NCBI GenBank assembly: GCA_019828595.1 | Contig: JAHQRK010000028.1 | Coordinates: 186,001-250,000, forward strand | DNA from: Aphanomyces cochlioides | Lineage: Eukaryota > Oomycota > Saprolegniomycetes > Saprolegniales > Verrucalvaceae | Reading direction: 5' to 3' | DNA length: 64,000 nucleotides | Part shown: in pieces, positions 31,180-41,260 of the stretch | Layout: the number at the start of each line of letters is the position of its first letter | Numbering within the stretch: the stretch's first letter is position 1 | Translations under genes and position numbers: made by a program | The notes under the pieces: model-generated | The model's database searches: none | What the model saw: the letters and a program-made list of their open reading frames with translations, nothing else | Told to the model about the DNA's origin: nothing

Positions 31180-31554
31180 GACTACGCACTGCAGATTGGT
31201 GACGACGTTGTGAAGGGACAAACAATTGGTGAATATGTTGGTGAGTTCATTCTTAAAGCCGAGTATCAACGCTGAAAGCAAGCTTCGGCAGGGACCAAAG
31301 ATTAGTACTTCCTTCATGTGAAAAGAGGTCTCTGACTTGATGGCATTGAAATGGGAAACTTGATGCGCTTTGCCAATCATTCATGTCATCCCAATGCTGA
31401 ATTACAACTTTGGCATGTTAATAGCGAGCCCCATATGTTTGCTTTCGCTATGACGAACATGAAGAAGTCAACTCAAAGAACAAATACATGGACGCTTCGT
31501 GGCAAATGACTTGTGCTTGTGGTCATTGCAATGGCTCATACGAGTTACTTTAAC
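31180..31554 (+). pseudogene. SET-domain methyltransferase relic
   Basis: A broken plus-strand reading includes VVKGQTIGEYVGEFILKAEY, then after stops MRFANHSCHPNAELQLWHVN, the SET cofactor/substrate motif NHSCxPN. It ends with CACGHCNGSYELL, a post-SET-like cysteine cluster, and a TAA. At least three stops or shifts separate the pieces. The pattern fits a histone-lysine methyltransferase C-terminus. No pre-SET region is found upstream. Confidence 0.75.
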
Positions 31555-31879
31555 ATTAAGATATAATGGAGCTCATGTTTCTTCCTAAAGTTAGTCCATC
31601 GCAAAAATTGTCTCCTCGAATTGCAAAATTTGGACTTCTTCAAGCAACGCAACGTGCTAATTCAGTGTGACGTTGAGCGCTCGGGGCAGCAGGCATTTTC
31701 GCTACAAGACGTTATGGAGTTCCCTCTAGACGTCGGTGCGTACGGTGAGAATTTGTTAGGTCGCTGTACATGCAAAATGCTGAAGGAGCGGCTTTCAATG
31801 TCCCAAGTAAACCGTGGTACTGGCTTAAAGTCGTGAATTTCACCCGCAAGATTTCATGACCAAATAGTCGGGAAAACCC

Positions 31880-32704
31880 TCGCCTTTCAACAAGGCACCA
31901 TCTGGTTCAATTAAGTTCCACGGACACGCGCTGCATGAGCATCTGGCCGCAGTATATCACTCTGTACAAACTCGCTGTCAAGCTAACTGGGTCATCAGCA
32001 ACCTAGAACGGGCACCACCGACAAATGTCTTTCAAGCACTAGTTCGTAAGAGAGCGCTACAGTTTGAGTACTGGCCCCGCAAGCCGACATCAAACATACC
32101 CTACCACGACCCTATTCCTACCAACCCAAACCTTACATATAGTGCCCAGTGCCAAATTCGCCATATACATGGCTCTTGTACGGTAATCCCTACAATGGAT
32201 CACGAATGTCCACGCAGACGTATGGATTAGAGTCACCCTCAAAATGCTCCTGGTAAATGACTGCTTCAAGTACTACACACCCAACAACCCCGCCCGTCGA
32301 CTCTCTACGAGGCTAATGAAACTATAGCCCACATACTCCACGAGTACTCCGCCATCTCCCCAATATGGAAACCCACGCGCCTCCTTGGCAACAGTATGAA
32401 CAATATCGCATTTCTTTATTATGGCACAACAAGAGCAACCTCGATGCGTTATCTGTAAATGCCACTGACAAATCCGTCAAAGAGCTCCCTTTTCTTTTCT
32501 GGGCCATTCTCACAGGCGTGAAAACCCACCTGGCATGGACATAGTGAAAACACAAAACCATCGCCAACGCACAGCACCACCACAGCATGTCCTTGTCGAT
32601 AAATCCTATTTTGCCTGGATGTCGACAATACGCTGGTGGATGCACCGCCAAGAGTACGACTCGAAAACTCTTCACCCACGAACTTCAAAGTAAATATCAG
32701 AGAA
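31880..32704 (+). pseudogene. LINE fossil: ORF2 C-terminal part
   Basis: Matches the last 270 codons of E5 ORF2 with many lesions: the phrase ending in a TIWFN-type motif, then YWPRKP, a repeat of the zinc-finger region and WMSTIRWWMHRQ near 32620. At about 32700 the match breaks within the sequence equivalent to ELRSKYPKC. The remaining tail resumes at about 33646. Confidence 0.75.
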
Positions 32705-33645
32705 TGTCGGATAAAATATGGCGAAATATCGGAATCGCCGGAGAAATTGTCGACCCTTTTCGGATAATATTTTTGTGATAGGTATTCAAATCTCAAGCTA
32801 TAGAGATATTACACATGAAATTGTCGAAAAGATAATCCGTGCTATTTGATTGGTAGTTAATATAAATTCTACATGTAGTCGATCATCACAAAGGGATTTC
32901 AAGCTTCTCAATTTGAAGCTGAAAATTACAAACCCCATGCAGCTCTTACGATGACTCTTAACGCCTCGTAGTTGATTGTTATCAATATGAATATTTAAAT
33001 AATTTAAATTAATTGAAACAAGCTTTCAAGTACCTACACTTGCGTAGGTTGGCAATACTGTCCAAATATCTCCGAAACGTTTGGATCACAAATAAGCGAG
33101 TGGAGTTTATCTGAATACATTGTATGTTGGATTGACATGCATTAGTACCTCTTCATTGCTTTGAAATGTTCGTTATCCTCTCTAACAAGGAGGCATTTTA
33201 CTGTTTTTGAATCTCAACCTTGCTGATCAAACTTGCAATACGTTTGCAGACAAACTTAAGTATTTTAGCTTGCAATTGAATCATAATATTTTATCGTGAA
33301 TCGAGCGCAACATCTCAAAGCTCTCTTTTGCGCTAGAATTGTAGGACAACATGCTAGTCAACACACACACTTTAAGTCTCCCTCTAATTCAATATCGCTT
33401 CAATTTACTACTCTGACGGGATGTAAAGCACGTCGGTAAACACTATTTGAATATAGTGGCTATGATCCATGTCGCTGCCTGGTATTTGGCACACATGAAG
33501 CACATTTGAACTCCATGAATAACTTGAATCTCAGAAATGTAGAGTGCAATCTGTATAAGATCACGACATTCAAATTTCTTTATAATATTAACCAATCACA
33601 TCACCGATGTATAATTTCCGAAACCTCGTCCGACAATTTTCACAA
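32705..33645. mobile_element. Unclassified about 940-bp insertion in the LINE fossil
   Basis: It interrupts the LINE fossil exactly where the two halves would join. The edges read TGTCGGA on the left and TCCGACA on the right, a perfect 7-bp terminal inverted repeat, with weaker inverted similarity further in. It is AT-rich with no ORF. The flanking LINE bases are too decayed to prove a target duplication. Confidence 0.45.
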
Positions 33646-33802
33646 ATGCTTGGCACTGGAAACTATGTTCGACGTGCAGTAGTCACCCCTCCACCACCAT
33701 TGTCTTCTAAGCCTAGGTAAAAGCTCTGCGAGCGCTCTGGCACAAGGGCAGGATTGAGCTTCGGCAAGATTAGAATAAGATTAAACTCTAACGCGTATCC
33801 AT
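33646..33802 (+). pseudogene. LINE fossil: end of ORF2 and 3' tail
   Basis: ATGCTTGGCACTGG with the following TATGTTCGACGTGCAGTAG corresponds to the ORF2 C-terminus (CLALETTFDVH). It continues with GCGCTCTGGCACAAGG, GGATTGAGCTTCGGC and CTCTAACGCGTATCC. It stops short of the target copy, where a minus-strand transposase fragment begins. Confidence 0.85.
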
Positions 33803-34140
33803 TGTAACCATGTGCAACATCGAGATCTCTTGCTCTTGGCGGCGAAGATCTTTCAAGCACGTCAACAGCTCGTTTCCAAACGGTATTATGGACTTGCCGC
33901 CTTGGTCTCCAAGGGTCTTGCGCTTGCCATTCCGCCTTGATTCAAAAATTGAAGAAGCCCGCTTCTTCCAGTCGGACCATGTGCTTGACTTCAAACGATA
34001 CTGCTCGCAAAATTCTTTGTCGCTGCTTCGCTTTAACTTGAAATAAAGTTCGAGGATTGCCTTCCGCTGGGAATTGCTATAGCTTCTTTGATCCTGCTCG
34101 GCAATGCCATGCCGGAGTCCTTCGCATTGACGGATTTGAA
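33803..34140 (-). pseudogene. pogo/CENPB-type HTH transposase N-terminal fragment
   Basis: The minus-strand frame reads SYSNSQRKAILELYFKLKRS, EFCEQYRLKSSTWSDWKKRA and a GKSIIPFGNELLTCLKDLRR segment. This is the double helix-turn-helix layout of pogo/CENPB-type transposases common in oomycetes. The catalytic DDE part is missing, cut off at the LINE tail junction. Confidence 0.6.
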
Positions 34141-34280
34141 TTTTTGATTTTTTTACATTTAGCCAATCACAGACGAATACATACTGTGTATCCTGTGGTA
34201 GAGTGTGGTAGAAATCGTATCCGGATTGTGCGGATTTTGACAACACAACACAATCATTAGTTACTTGGGTGATATGAATG

Positions 34281-36269
34281 TCACTTGGATGCAACGGACT
34301 TGCATTTTTCCTCTTTCCCAGAGCAGCACCGCTTGCCAAAATTCGAGTGGTTGAACGATTTCCAACGATTCAAGAAGATGTCTATATCGCCATTGCAATG
34401 GCGTTGCAGACATGAAGTGATTGGAACGATGGAAGTTATGGCAAAAACTCGGGCAGCTTCTGTCATAGTCGACGCATCTGGTGGCATGATAGCTTGATAC
34501 TGTAGTATTTTCGACAATTTTTCACGGTCCAACTTGATTTTTTTTAGTTGAAGTCGCCCGTCGAAGTCGAATGTCCCACCACGTTTCGACTTGGTTTTAC
34601 TCTCATTGACTTCCTTGCACACATGCAGCATGTTGATATTCGAGCTAGTATTTGACTCCATTGATATAATTGTAGTCTGCTCTGTGTTTTCCTCCGTCTG
34701 AATTTCATTTGTTTGAGATAAGGAATATCGGATTTCGAGTGTTAATTTTTCCAACAAAACCATCAATTGCGATTGTAATGTTGGTGTCAAATGATCTTGA
34801 CAGAAATTGGTAATGGATTGGAGAGTTGTAGTCGGCTTATTCATTTGAATCACAGATTCGAGCAAACGAAGGATGCTCGAGGATGGAAGACATTTGCATA
34901 CAACACCAACAAAATTAGACGCCAAGAACCTTAATGTTTTGCATTCAAATGCACCACCAATATTAATTGCTCGACCCATCTGCAAATCTTTACACACAAT
35001 GGGTTTCCATTTTGGCACCACATGATCAATGTGTCGGTTGTTGGCCTTTGCGACATTTAAAAGAAATAATGCATCGCACTTGTATTTCATGGCTTGACTT
35101 ATAGTTCTGTGACGAGCACTCAACATCATGTCGCCCTCTTCACCACCACCCCAAACAGCAAGTAAATAAGCTGTTTTTCGACACAAGTGAGATCCAAATG
35201 GGCCATCTCTATCCAAAATTTTTGTACAAACTGCTTTAAATCTCTCATGAAATGCCTCAGGTGATATATGACCATCATAATTTCCAGGAAAAAGATAATT
35301 TTCGCCGCTATTGTTGTGCCGTCGAAAAATCCAAATCAATAAATGTCGAATAGGACACAGCAAAGACAAACTATCTTCAGCCCAAATCATGCATGTGACT
35401 GGACTCGAGTCACATTTGCCTTGTACTTTCACAGCTAGAGCTTCAATAAAACCATTTTCAGTCACAATTCCTAAGTCTGGGATAAAATCATCAAATCTCA
35501 TTCTGGCAATTTCTTCACTGCGTAGGAAAAGTTTGCAACTCAAAAGCACCATGACAAACAGCTGGAAATCATAATCATTATTTGATGCCAACAATTGGGT
35601 GCGAATATCCATTAGTTCCCAAGGTGATAGAGGTGAGTCACCTTGAGCAACATAGTCAGAGCTTTGCTTCCAACTTCCTTTGGCAGTGTTTTCAACGAGC
35701 TCAGACAATTTGGGTGATCCATTTCGCCAAAGTCGAGGGGTTCCACGGTGAAATCGACATCCTAGATAGCTGTTCTGTTCACATAACTGAGAGCATTCGT
35801 CACAACGGTCAATAAATCCTCCGCGTTGACCACTGTGTATGACTGTGACAGCAGATAACATCTGATCAACATTGCGGGGGTCATTCCAACCACCCTGGCA
35901 ATAAATTGGTCGTCCTAAAACATCAAGGCATTGCTTGTTGTCGCCAATACGAACGAAGATTGACCCTGTGGCCTGACGTTTGAAATTGATGAAATCAGAT
36001 ATTGTATTTGGACTCATTGATGGACAAAATGGTTCTGGTGGTTGATCAAGGAGCATCAAAAGGCTGTCATAATCACCTATTAATGAACAAAAATACTGTA
36101 AACCACGGATGTGTTTTTTGTATGCTCGCTTTGAGTTGTCTTCCAAACATCGACTCCCTGTATGACTACGAGCAACTGTAGCTGGAACAAATGATAAACG
36201 CTGAAAGAGCAAAGTAACACCTTCATCAGCTTTCGCCTGAATTGCCGCCTCGATGTGATAAGGGTGCAT
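34281..36269 (-). CDS. Crypton tyrosine recombinase (open ORF, 662 codons)
   Basis: Single exon-like ORF on the minus strand from ATG 36269 to 34281. The tyrosine-recombinase signature is complete: Arg250 in KLFLRSEEIARMRF, His361-x-x-Arg364 in FGSHLCRKTAYL, His387 in SARHRTISQ, and the nucleophile Tyr396 in AMKYKCDAL. A Cys/His cluster (CDECSQLCEQ...CRFH, residues 156-174) could be a zinc site. This arrangement is that of Crypton transposons, which integrate through a circular intermediate without inverted repeats. The uninterrupted frame amid decayed neighbours suggests a recent insertion or selection. TGGTAG-rich short repeats flank it at about 34190-34215 and 36350-36390. Confidence 0.82.
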   Translation of the reverse strand: MHPYHIEAAIQAKADEGVTLLFQRLSFVPATVARSHTGSRCLEDNSKRAYKKHIRGLQYFCSLIGDYDSLLMLLDQPPEPFCPSMSPNTISDFINFKRQATGSIFVRIGDNKQCLDVLGRPIYCQGGWNDPRNVDQMLSAVTVIHSGQRGGFIDRCDECSQLCEQNSYLGCRFHRGTPRLWRNGSPKLSELVENTAKGSWKQSSDYVAQGDSPLSPWELMDIRTQLLASNNDYDFQLFVMVLLSCKLFLRSEEIARMRFDDFIPDLGIVTENGFIEALAVKVQGKCDSSPVTCMIWAEDSLSLLCPIRHLLIWIFRRHNNSGENYLFPGNYDGHISPEAFHERFKAVCTKILDRDGPFGSHLCRKTAYLLAVWGGGEEGDMMLSARHRTISQAMKYKCDALFLLNVAKANNRHIDHVVPKWKPIVCKDLQMGRAINIGGAFECKTLRFLASNFVGVVCKCLPSSSILRLLESVIQMNKPTTTLQSITNFCQDHLTPTLQSQLMVLLEKLTLEIRYSLSQTNEIQTEENTEQTTIISMESNTSSNINMLHVCKEVNESKTKSKRGGTFDFDGRLQLKKIKLDREKLSKILQYQAIMPPDASTMTEAARVFAITSIVPITSCLQRHCNGDIDIFLNRWKSFNHSNFGKRCCSGKEEKCKSVASK

Positions 36270-36559
36270 GATGCGGCCTCGGCGTCTGCGTCGTTCCTGT
36301 CTGCGTCGGTTTCAAAAGTGAAGATATCCGCATATACGAAAAAATATCCGGATGGTAGTTTATGGTAGAAGGTGGTAGACTCTGGTAGAAAATCCAGTAA
36401 AGTCCGTTTATCCAAATATATCATCAAAAGTCGCCCGAATACATTAATCTACACCATAATTCTCTGAAAATTAATATCACCTTCAAAACAAATAGTTATT
36501 TTATTTCGACAGTTGAACTCTGTCCAGGTTTTGCCCTACTTCTCTGTAGTGGATCGAAA

Positions 36560-37100
36560 CTATAGCCGCGCTTCATCAAGAAGCGCTAATAGTCGCCTGT
36601 AGCACCTCTTTTTAGAATCAATCGAGCCATTCGTGTGCACATGCTATCCACAAGAGTTGATAGATACTCAGGGCGAATTTTTGCCCACTCAACAAGGACG
36701 CTTCGTCGAAGCTCGTCGGCACTCTCGCACTGACGACCGTTGGCATAAGCTTCCCGAGCTTACACCCCACACACATCCTCAATTGGATTGAGATCGGGGT
36801 TCTTGGCAGGCCAATGGATTGGTTTAATGCCCAAGTCACTAAAATGTGACATTGAAAATCTTGAAATGTGGATGGATCACTGTCATGTCGGAAATGGATT
36901 GCTTTTCCAGGATTCTTGGCTTGAATGTTTTCAAGGAAGGGGAGACAATAGACATCAATAGAGCAAAGTCTCAGTTGTCGTCCTCGTGGAGAGTTAAGTG
37001 CCTCTACCACAATCGACGAGATGTTTCAATTGGATGGCAATATCAATGCGCATCTAGCTGTGAACCATTCGAAAGCCATTCAACCATATGCATTCTTTAC
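36560..37100 (-). pseudogene. Tc1/mariner transposase relic (C-terminal half)
   Basis: On the minus strand the pieces are CLPFLENIQAKNPGKAIHFR, HDSDPS (where Tc1 has QxDNxPxH) and, after a frameshift, WPAKNPDLNPIEDVCG, the glutamate block of the DD34E triad. It continues to WAKIRPEYLSTLVDSMCTRM near 36640. The upstream half is absent here; a matching scrap may lie beyond the MULE at 41156-41240. Confidence 0.75.
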
Positions 37101-37109
37101 ATTGTGGTA

Positions 37110-37195
37110 GAGCAATTCCTTCATAACAGGAATGACACTCCTGTTTCGACCTGGAATCATCCTGTTATGAAGGAATAGTATTATCCGGCAATAAT
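37110..37195. repeat. MULE left TIR
   Basis: Inverted copy of 41060-41146. The TIR is itself palindromic: ATTCCTTCATAACAGG and its complement CCTGTTATGAAGGAAT lie about 30 bp apart, so each end can fold on its own. Confidence 0.9.
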
Positions 37196-37692
37196 TGCCT
37201 TAAACAGTACATCCGGATAAATATCATATCCGGAAAGTGAGTGAAGAGGTCGGTACTGAAGTAAAAATACCGCGGGAAATGGAGCGAACAGTTGGAGAAG
37301 ACTACCTTAAGATGGCCGTGTCATTGGGGCTTGCTTACACTCCCTCCAACCGAGGACTGTGATTTTATCTTCGCAGACATGATTAACGCCAAAACCTCGT
37401 ACAACTTCAGCTCTCTCCTTTATCTCCAAGAATGCCTGGATTATTTGGCCTTGTCTAATGGATTCAGTCTCAAGCAGGTGGATCGAAACAACAAAAGTGG
37501 ATCTTGGGCTTGCAGAACTGATAAGTGCTGTTTCTATGTGCGAGCTGTGGTTCACGTGGACAAGTCTGTGTGCATTTCGTCAATGGATCTGACCCACAAC
37601 CATACTCTGAACCACGAAGTAACAACTCGTCGCCATGAAGGGCTGCACAACGACATGGTACGTCACACTGTCCAACTGGCCCGTTGACCGCT

Positions 37693-37865
37693 TGTCCATT
37701 CGACCCGTAAAATGTGTGGTTATTTGACCCGTGAAGTGTCTGGTCGTTTGACCCGTGAAGTGTCTGGTCATTTGACCCGTCAAGTGTCTGGTCACTTGAT
37801 CCGTCAAGTGTCTGGTCGTTTGACCCGTCAAGAGTCTGGTCATTTCACCCGTCAAGTGTCTGGTT
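37693..37865. repeat. 22-bp minisatellite inside the MULE
   Basis: Seven to eight head-to-tail units of about 22 bp built on GACCCGTCAAGTGTCTGGTC with variants (GTGAAG, AAAATG, ATCCGT). A related CATTTGTCGGGTGATATTG repeat occurs at 38868-38910 and 39283-39370. Both interrupt the transposase coding region. Confidence 0.85.
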
Positions 37866-38514
37866 AAGCCAAATTGACTAAATTGTCTGTTGTTAAGATG
37901 TCGAAGTTAGTGCACATGTGGTAGACGGGCCAGTGGATCGTGACATCGTTGTTCGAGTGCTAATTTTTGTGACGTAGATTGTTCGACTCTTGAAAACTCA
38001 TTTTCCGACAGGAACTCACGATCCCCGAACAATTAAAGGCAAGGAAATCATGCAGCTTGTGAAGTCGACCTACGGACTTGATATATCTTCATCGGCAGCA
38101 AGCAAAGCGAAAATGACACTCGTTTTCGCCCTTTATGGTGGTTTAGATGTCTCATTTGAAAAATTGAACAATTACTTCGAAAAAATCAAAAGTGCGAATC
38201 CTGGAACTTATGCCAACGTGGAGTCGTTTGGTGGCCATTTTCACAGAAGTTTCTTTTTGTCGGGATTCAGTGCAAGGGCGGTAAAATACTTCCAACCTGT
38301 CATTTCTTTGGATGGTAGACAAAACTGTTTATTTCCTAACTTATTTCTTAGGAACACACTTGAAGGGACTGATGAACTTGAATGGAACGCTTCTTGTCGC
38401 CAGTGCAAAGGATCCCAACAACTCGATATTGATATTAGGTGCTATTTAAATATAACGTTATACTAACTGACCCCTTCTGCAGGACTTGCCATCGTGCCTG
38501 TCGAGAATGGTGCA

Positions 38515-39300
38515 AATTGGACTTGGTTTCTAAAGCACTTAAAACAAGCTGGTGTATTCGCCAGTCGTCATATCGGACAGGTTGAAAGGTACTTTTCTTT
38601 GCACTGGCGTATAGTATGGATGGTGTGCTTAGGTCTGATAAATTCATGCAAGACAGTACTGCCATACTGTGCCCAACATACGGAGCACGAATGGGTTATT
38701 TCTTTCAACAGCCGAAGAAGGGTTGGCTTATGGCATGTGCAGAGCAACCAGCGCAGATCACTTCGAGGAATTTGCAACCAGGCTTTCGAAAACAAATATG
38801 GGTAAGGATAAAATGAGAACGTTAATCGGTCCAGCGGCAGTCTAGCTGCAGGTTGTTCTACCCGTCATTTGTCGGGTGATATTGGTCAGCCATTTGTCGG
38901 GTGGTATTGACTTGGTTTCTAAAGCACTTAAAACAAGCTGGTGTATTCGCCAGTCGTCATATCGGACAGGTTGAAAGGTACTTTTCTTTGCACTGGCGTA
39001 TAGTATGGATGGTGTGCTTAGGTCTGATAAATTCATGCAAGACAGTACTGCCATACTGTGCCCATCGATTTTGTATGCGTCATATTGTGGCCAACATACG
39101 GAGCACGAATGGGTTATTTCTTACAACAGCCGAAGAAGGGTTGGCTTATGGCATGTGCAGAGCAACCAGCGCAGATCACTTCGAGGAATTTGCAACCAGG
39201 CTTTCGAAAACAAATATGGGTAAGGATAAAATGAGAACGTTAATCGGTCCAGCGGCAGTCTAGCTGCAGGTTGTTCTACCCGTCATTTGTCGGGTGATAT
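38515..39300. repeat. Direct duplication of about 375 bp in the MULE transposase
   Basis: The segment from ACTTGGTTTCTAAAGCAC to the GTCGGGTGATATTG repeats occurs at about 38518-38885 and again at about 38909-39300. The first copy lacks about 29 bases (the part encoding FCMRHIVAN) present in the second. The short CATTTGTCGGGTG repeats sit at the junction and probably mediated the duplication. Confidence 0.88.
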
Positions 39301-41059
39301 TGACCCGTCATTTGTCGGGTGATATTGGTCAGCCATTTGTCGGGTGGTATTGACTCGTCATTTGACCCGCCATATAACTTGCGAGTATATATTGATATTA
39401 TTGTAGGAGCCTATAGGTACTTGACAAATGGTTCATCATTGCCACGAGAATGCTGGGTGACGTACGCCTTTGTGTGTCCAACTTTTGGCAACGTCACTTC
39501 AAACCTAAGCGAGTCGGCCAATAACTGGATAGGTGAAGAGGTGCGGTCGTCAGATGTGGTCCAGCTCCATTTTAAGTACATGATGCATATGCTAGAGAAT
39601 GTGAATGATAGAAGGTACAAGATTTTGACCCCTCTCCTAACTCGTTATTAGGAAAAAATGTCCTCGTGGCCTTCAACTGGAATTACTTCCTTCTTCAACA
39701 AAGCGTCGGACAAAGACAAACTGTCGTCGAAGAAAGTTAAAGTAAGTAGTCTATGACTAGCATTTCTTACTGTATGTACATGTAGGTACACGAATGTAAG
39801 CCTGGTGAAACCTTTTTGGCACTTTACGATGATACGTCTGCGCCAAATCGTCACTTATGGCGGAATGTCAATATTGCAAACAGGACATGCGATTGCTCGC
39901 AGTGGTTCGACAACAAAAGACCATGCATTCATGCCATTGCATGTATGCACAAGTTGAACATTGATCCTCAAGTGTTCTTCGACCAATGCTACCAAATTCA
40001 GCGGTACGAAGAGATATACACAGATTTCCTCACACCAGTTGCTCCACTGGACTTGGAACGTGATTCTAATTCCATGGTTCCAAATGCTTTGTTGAATCAA
40101 ACTTCATCCAAACCCGGTCCGATCAAAGAAGCGCAAGAAGTCGAACGGGATGAGAAACTGACGAAAGCAAGTGGAAAAATTGCATATGATACATTAGTCT
40201 TCATCGAATAAAAGATAACTTTGCATGTGTGTCAAACTATAGGCAACATGATGATCTGTCAAAGCTTGGATATACAATGCCCCAAAGGTATCTTTCGTGC
40301 AAGGCATAGCTAAATAAGTGTTTTAGACATGCCTATAACAACTACAGAAATAACCAAGACTCCTTCCCCTCCTAACACTATCAACGAGAGCGCAGTAGAT
40401 AGCTCTATTCAAGATATTGCAGGTGTGTTGTATGAGAAATCTCGTGTAAAATGTTCTAGTTTCAACAACTACACCAACTCCAAGTCACGCCAGTTGTAAC
40501 TCAAGTATCGACAGCACCGTAGCTATCTCAATGAGAGAAGTAGCAGGTATGACATATTTTAAGTGCGTATTGACCAAATGATAGATTCGTCTAATACAAG
40601 CATTTTGGAGGAGACCACTCATCTTTTGTCAAATCAACGATCTCCATCTAATCCTTCAACTCCGCTTCAAACGACTCATCCTCCAACACCGTCGCGAACA
40701 TCCACCCCTCCAACTCCATCTCGAACATCGAGTAAGGGATGACACTTGATTTTTCACATCGTGTTTAGATCGCAAGAAGTCGCACAATATTTCTGCCGAC
40801 GAAGAGTATGCACGCCAGTTGCAACAACAACTAAATCAGCAACGATCGCGACGTAAGACCGCCAAAATGCATAAGATAGCTCACATCTAAATGAAATACA
40901 CATTGTCTATTGCATATTACTTATCGAGCATCAATGACACACACACTCCAGCGTCTTCAACGCACCACGCGCGACCATCGCATTCACCACTTACTTCAGC
41001 ATCTTGGTGTCTTCAGCAAACAGAACACTTAACTGGCGGTTGCAAGGAAATTCCTATCG

Positions 41060-41146
41060 ATAATTTCCGGATAATATCATTCCTTCATAACAGGATGATT
41101 CCAGGTCGAAACAGGAGTGTCATTCCTGTTATGAAGGAATTGCCCC
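41060..41146. repeat. MULE right TIR
   Basis: Inverted partner of 37110-37195. The 62-bp core matches exactly by eye; the inner 20 bases diverge slightly. Confidence 0.9.
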
Positions 41147-41260
41147 ATTGTGGTAAGGAAGCAAACTTGTCCCGAGAACAGAATCGTATCGAAAATCAAA
41201 GTCTATACACGGAGGAGTTAATCTTTCAACAATAAACCAGATCATTTCCCATTGTCCATG

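Larger units (their letters stand above)
37279..40889 (+). pseudogene. MULE transposase gene, disrupted
   Basis: The N-terminal part (37370-37687) has a FLYWCH/FAR1-like finger: SWACRTDKCCFYVRAVVHVD ... THNHTLNHE. The catalytic part follows: MQLVKSTYGLDISSSAASKA, SARAVKYFQPVISLDG (first Asp), VENGANWTWFLKHLKQAG, and FCMRHIVANIRSTN (C/H block). A SESANNWIGEEVRSSDVV block follows at about 39500. The SWIM finger CDCSQWFDNKRPCIHAIACM is at about 39887-39946. After 40193 small exons with 37-46-base introns add a serine/threonine/proline-rich tail ending QQRSRRKTAKMHKIAHI at 40889. A minisatellite (37693-37865) and a 375-bp duplication (38515-39300) break the frame. Confidence 0.85.
37110..41146. 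mobile_element. MULE (Mutator-like element), 4.04 kb
   Basis: Terminal inverted repeats of about 85 bp begin GAGCAATTCCTTCATAAC on the left; the reverse complement of the right end begins GGGGCAATTCCTTCATAAC and matches through the TATTATCCGG motif. The element is flanked by a perfect 9-bp duplication ATTGTGGTA (37101-37109 and 41147-41155), the size expected of Mutator elements. It encodes a FAR1/MULE transposase with SWIM finger. The coding part is damaged by an internal duplication. Confidence 0.93.

Noticed and set aside
31033..31380. 115-codon minus-strand ORF near the SET relic
   Set aside because: Low-complexity reading that covers the plus-strand SET relic; no support.
34281..36269. 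Retroviral or bacteriophage-type integrase
   Set aside because: Catalytic residues are R-H-x-x-R-H-Y of a tyrosine recombinase in Crypton context; no RT, gag or phage genes adjoin.
37580..37855. Threonine/glycine repeat protein on the minus strand
   Set aside because: It is the antisense reading of the minisatellite, with no motif or context.
37693..37865. CRISPR-like array
   Set aside because: Units are contiguous 22-bp repeats with no unique spacers and lie inside a eukaryotic transposase gene.
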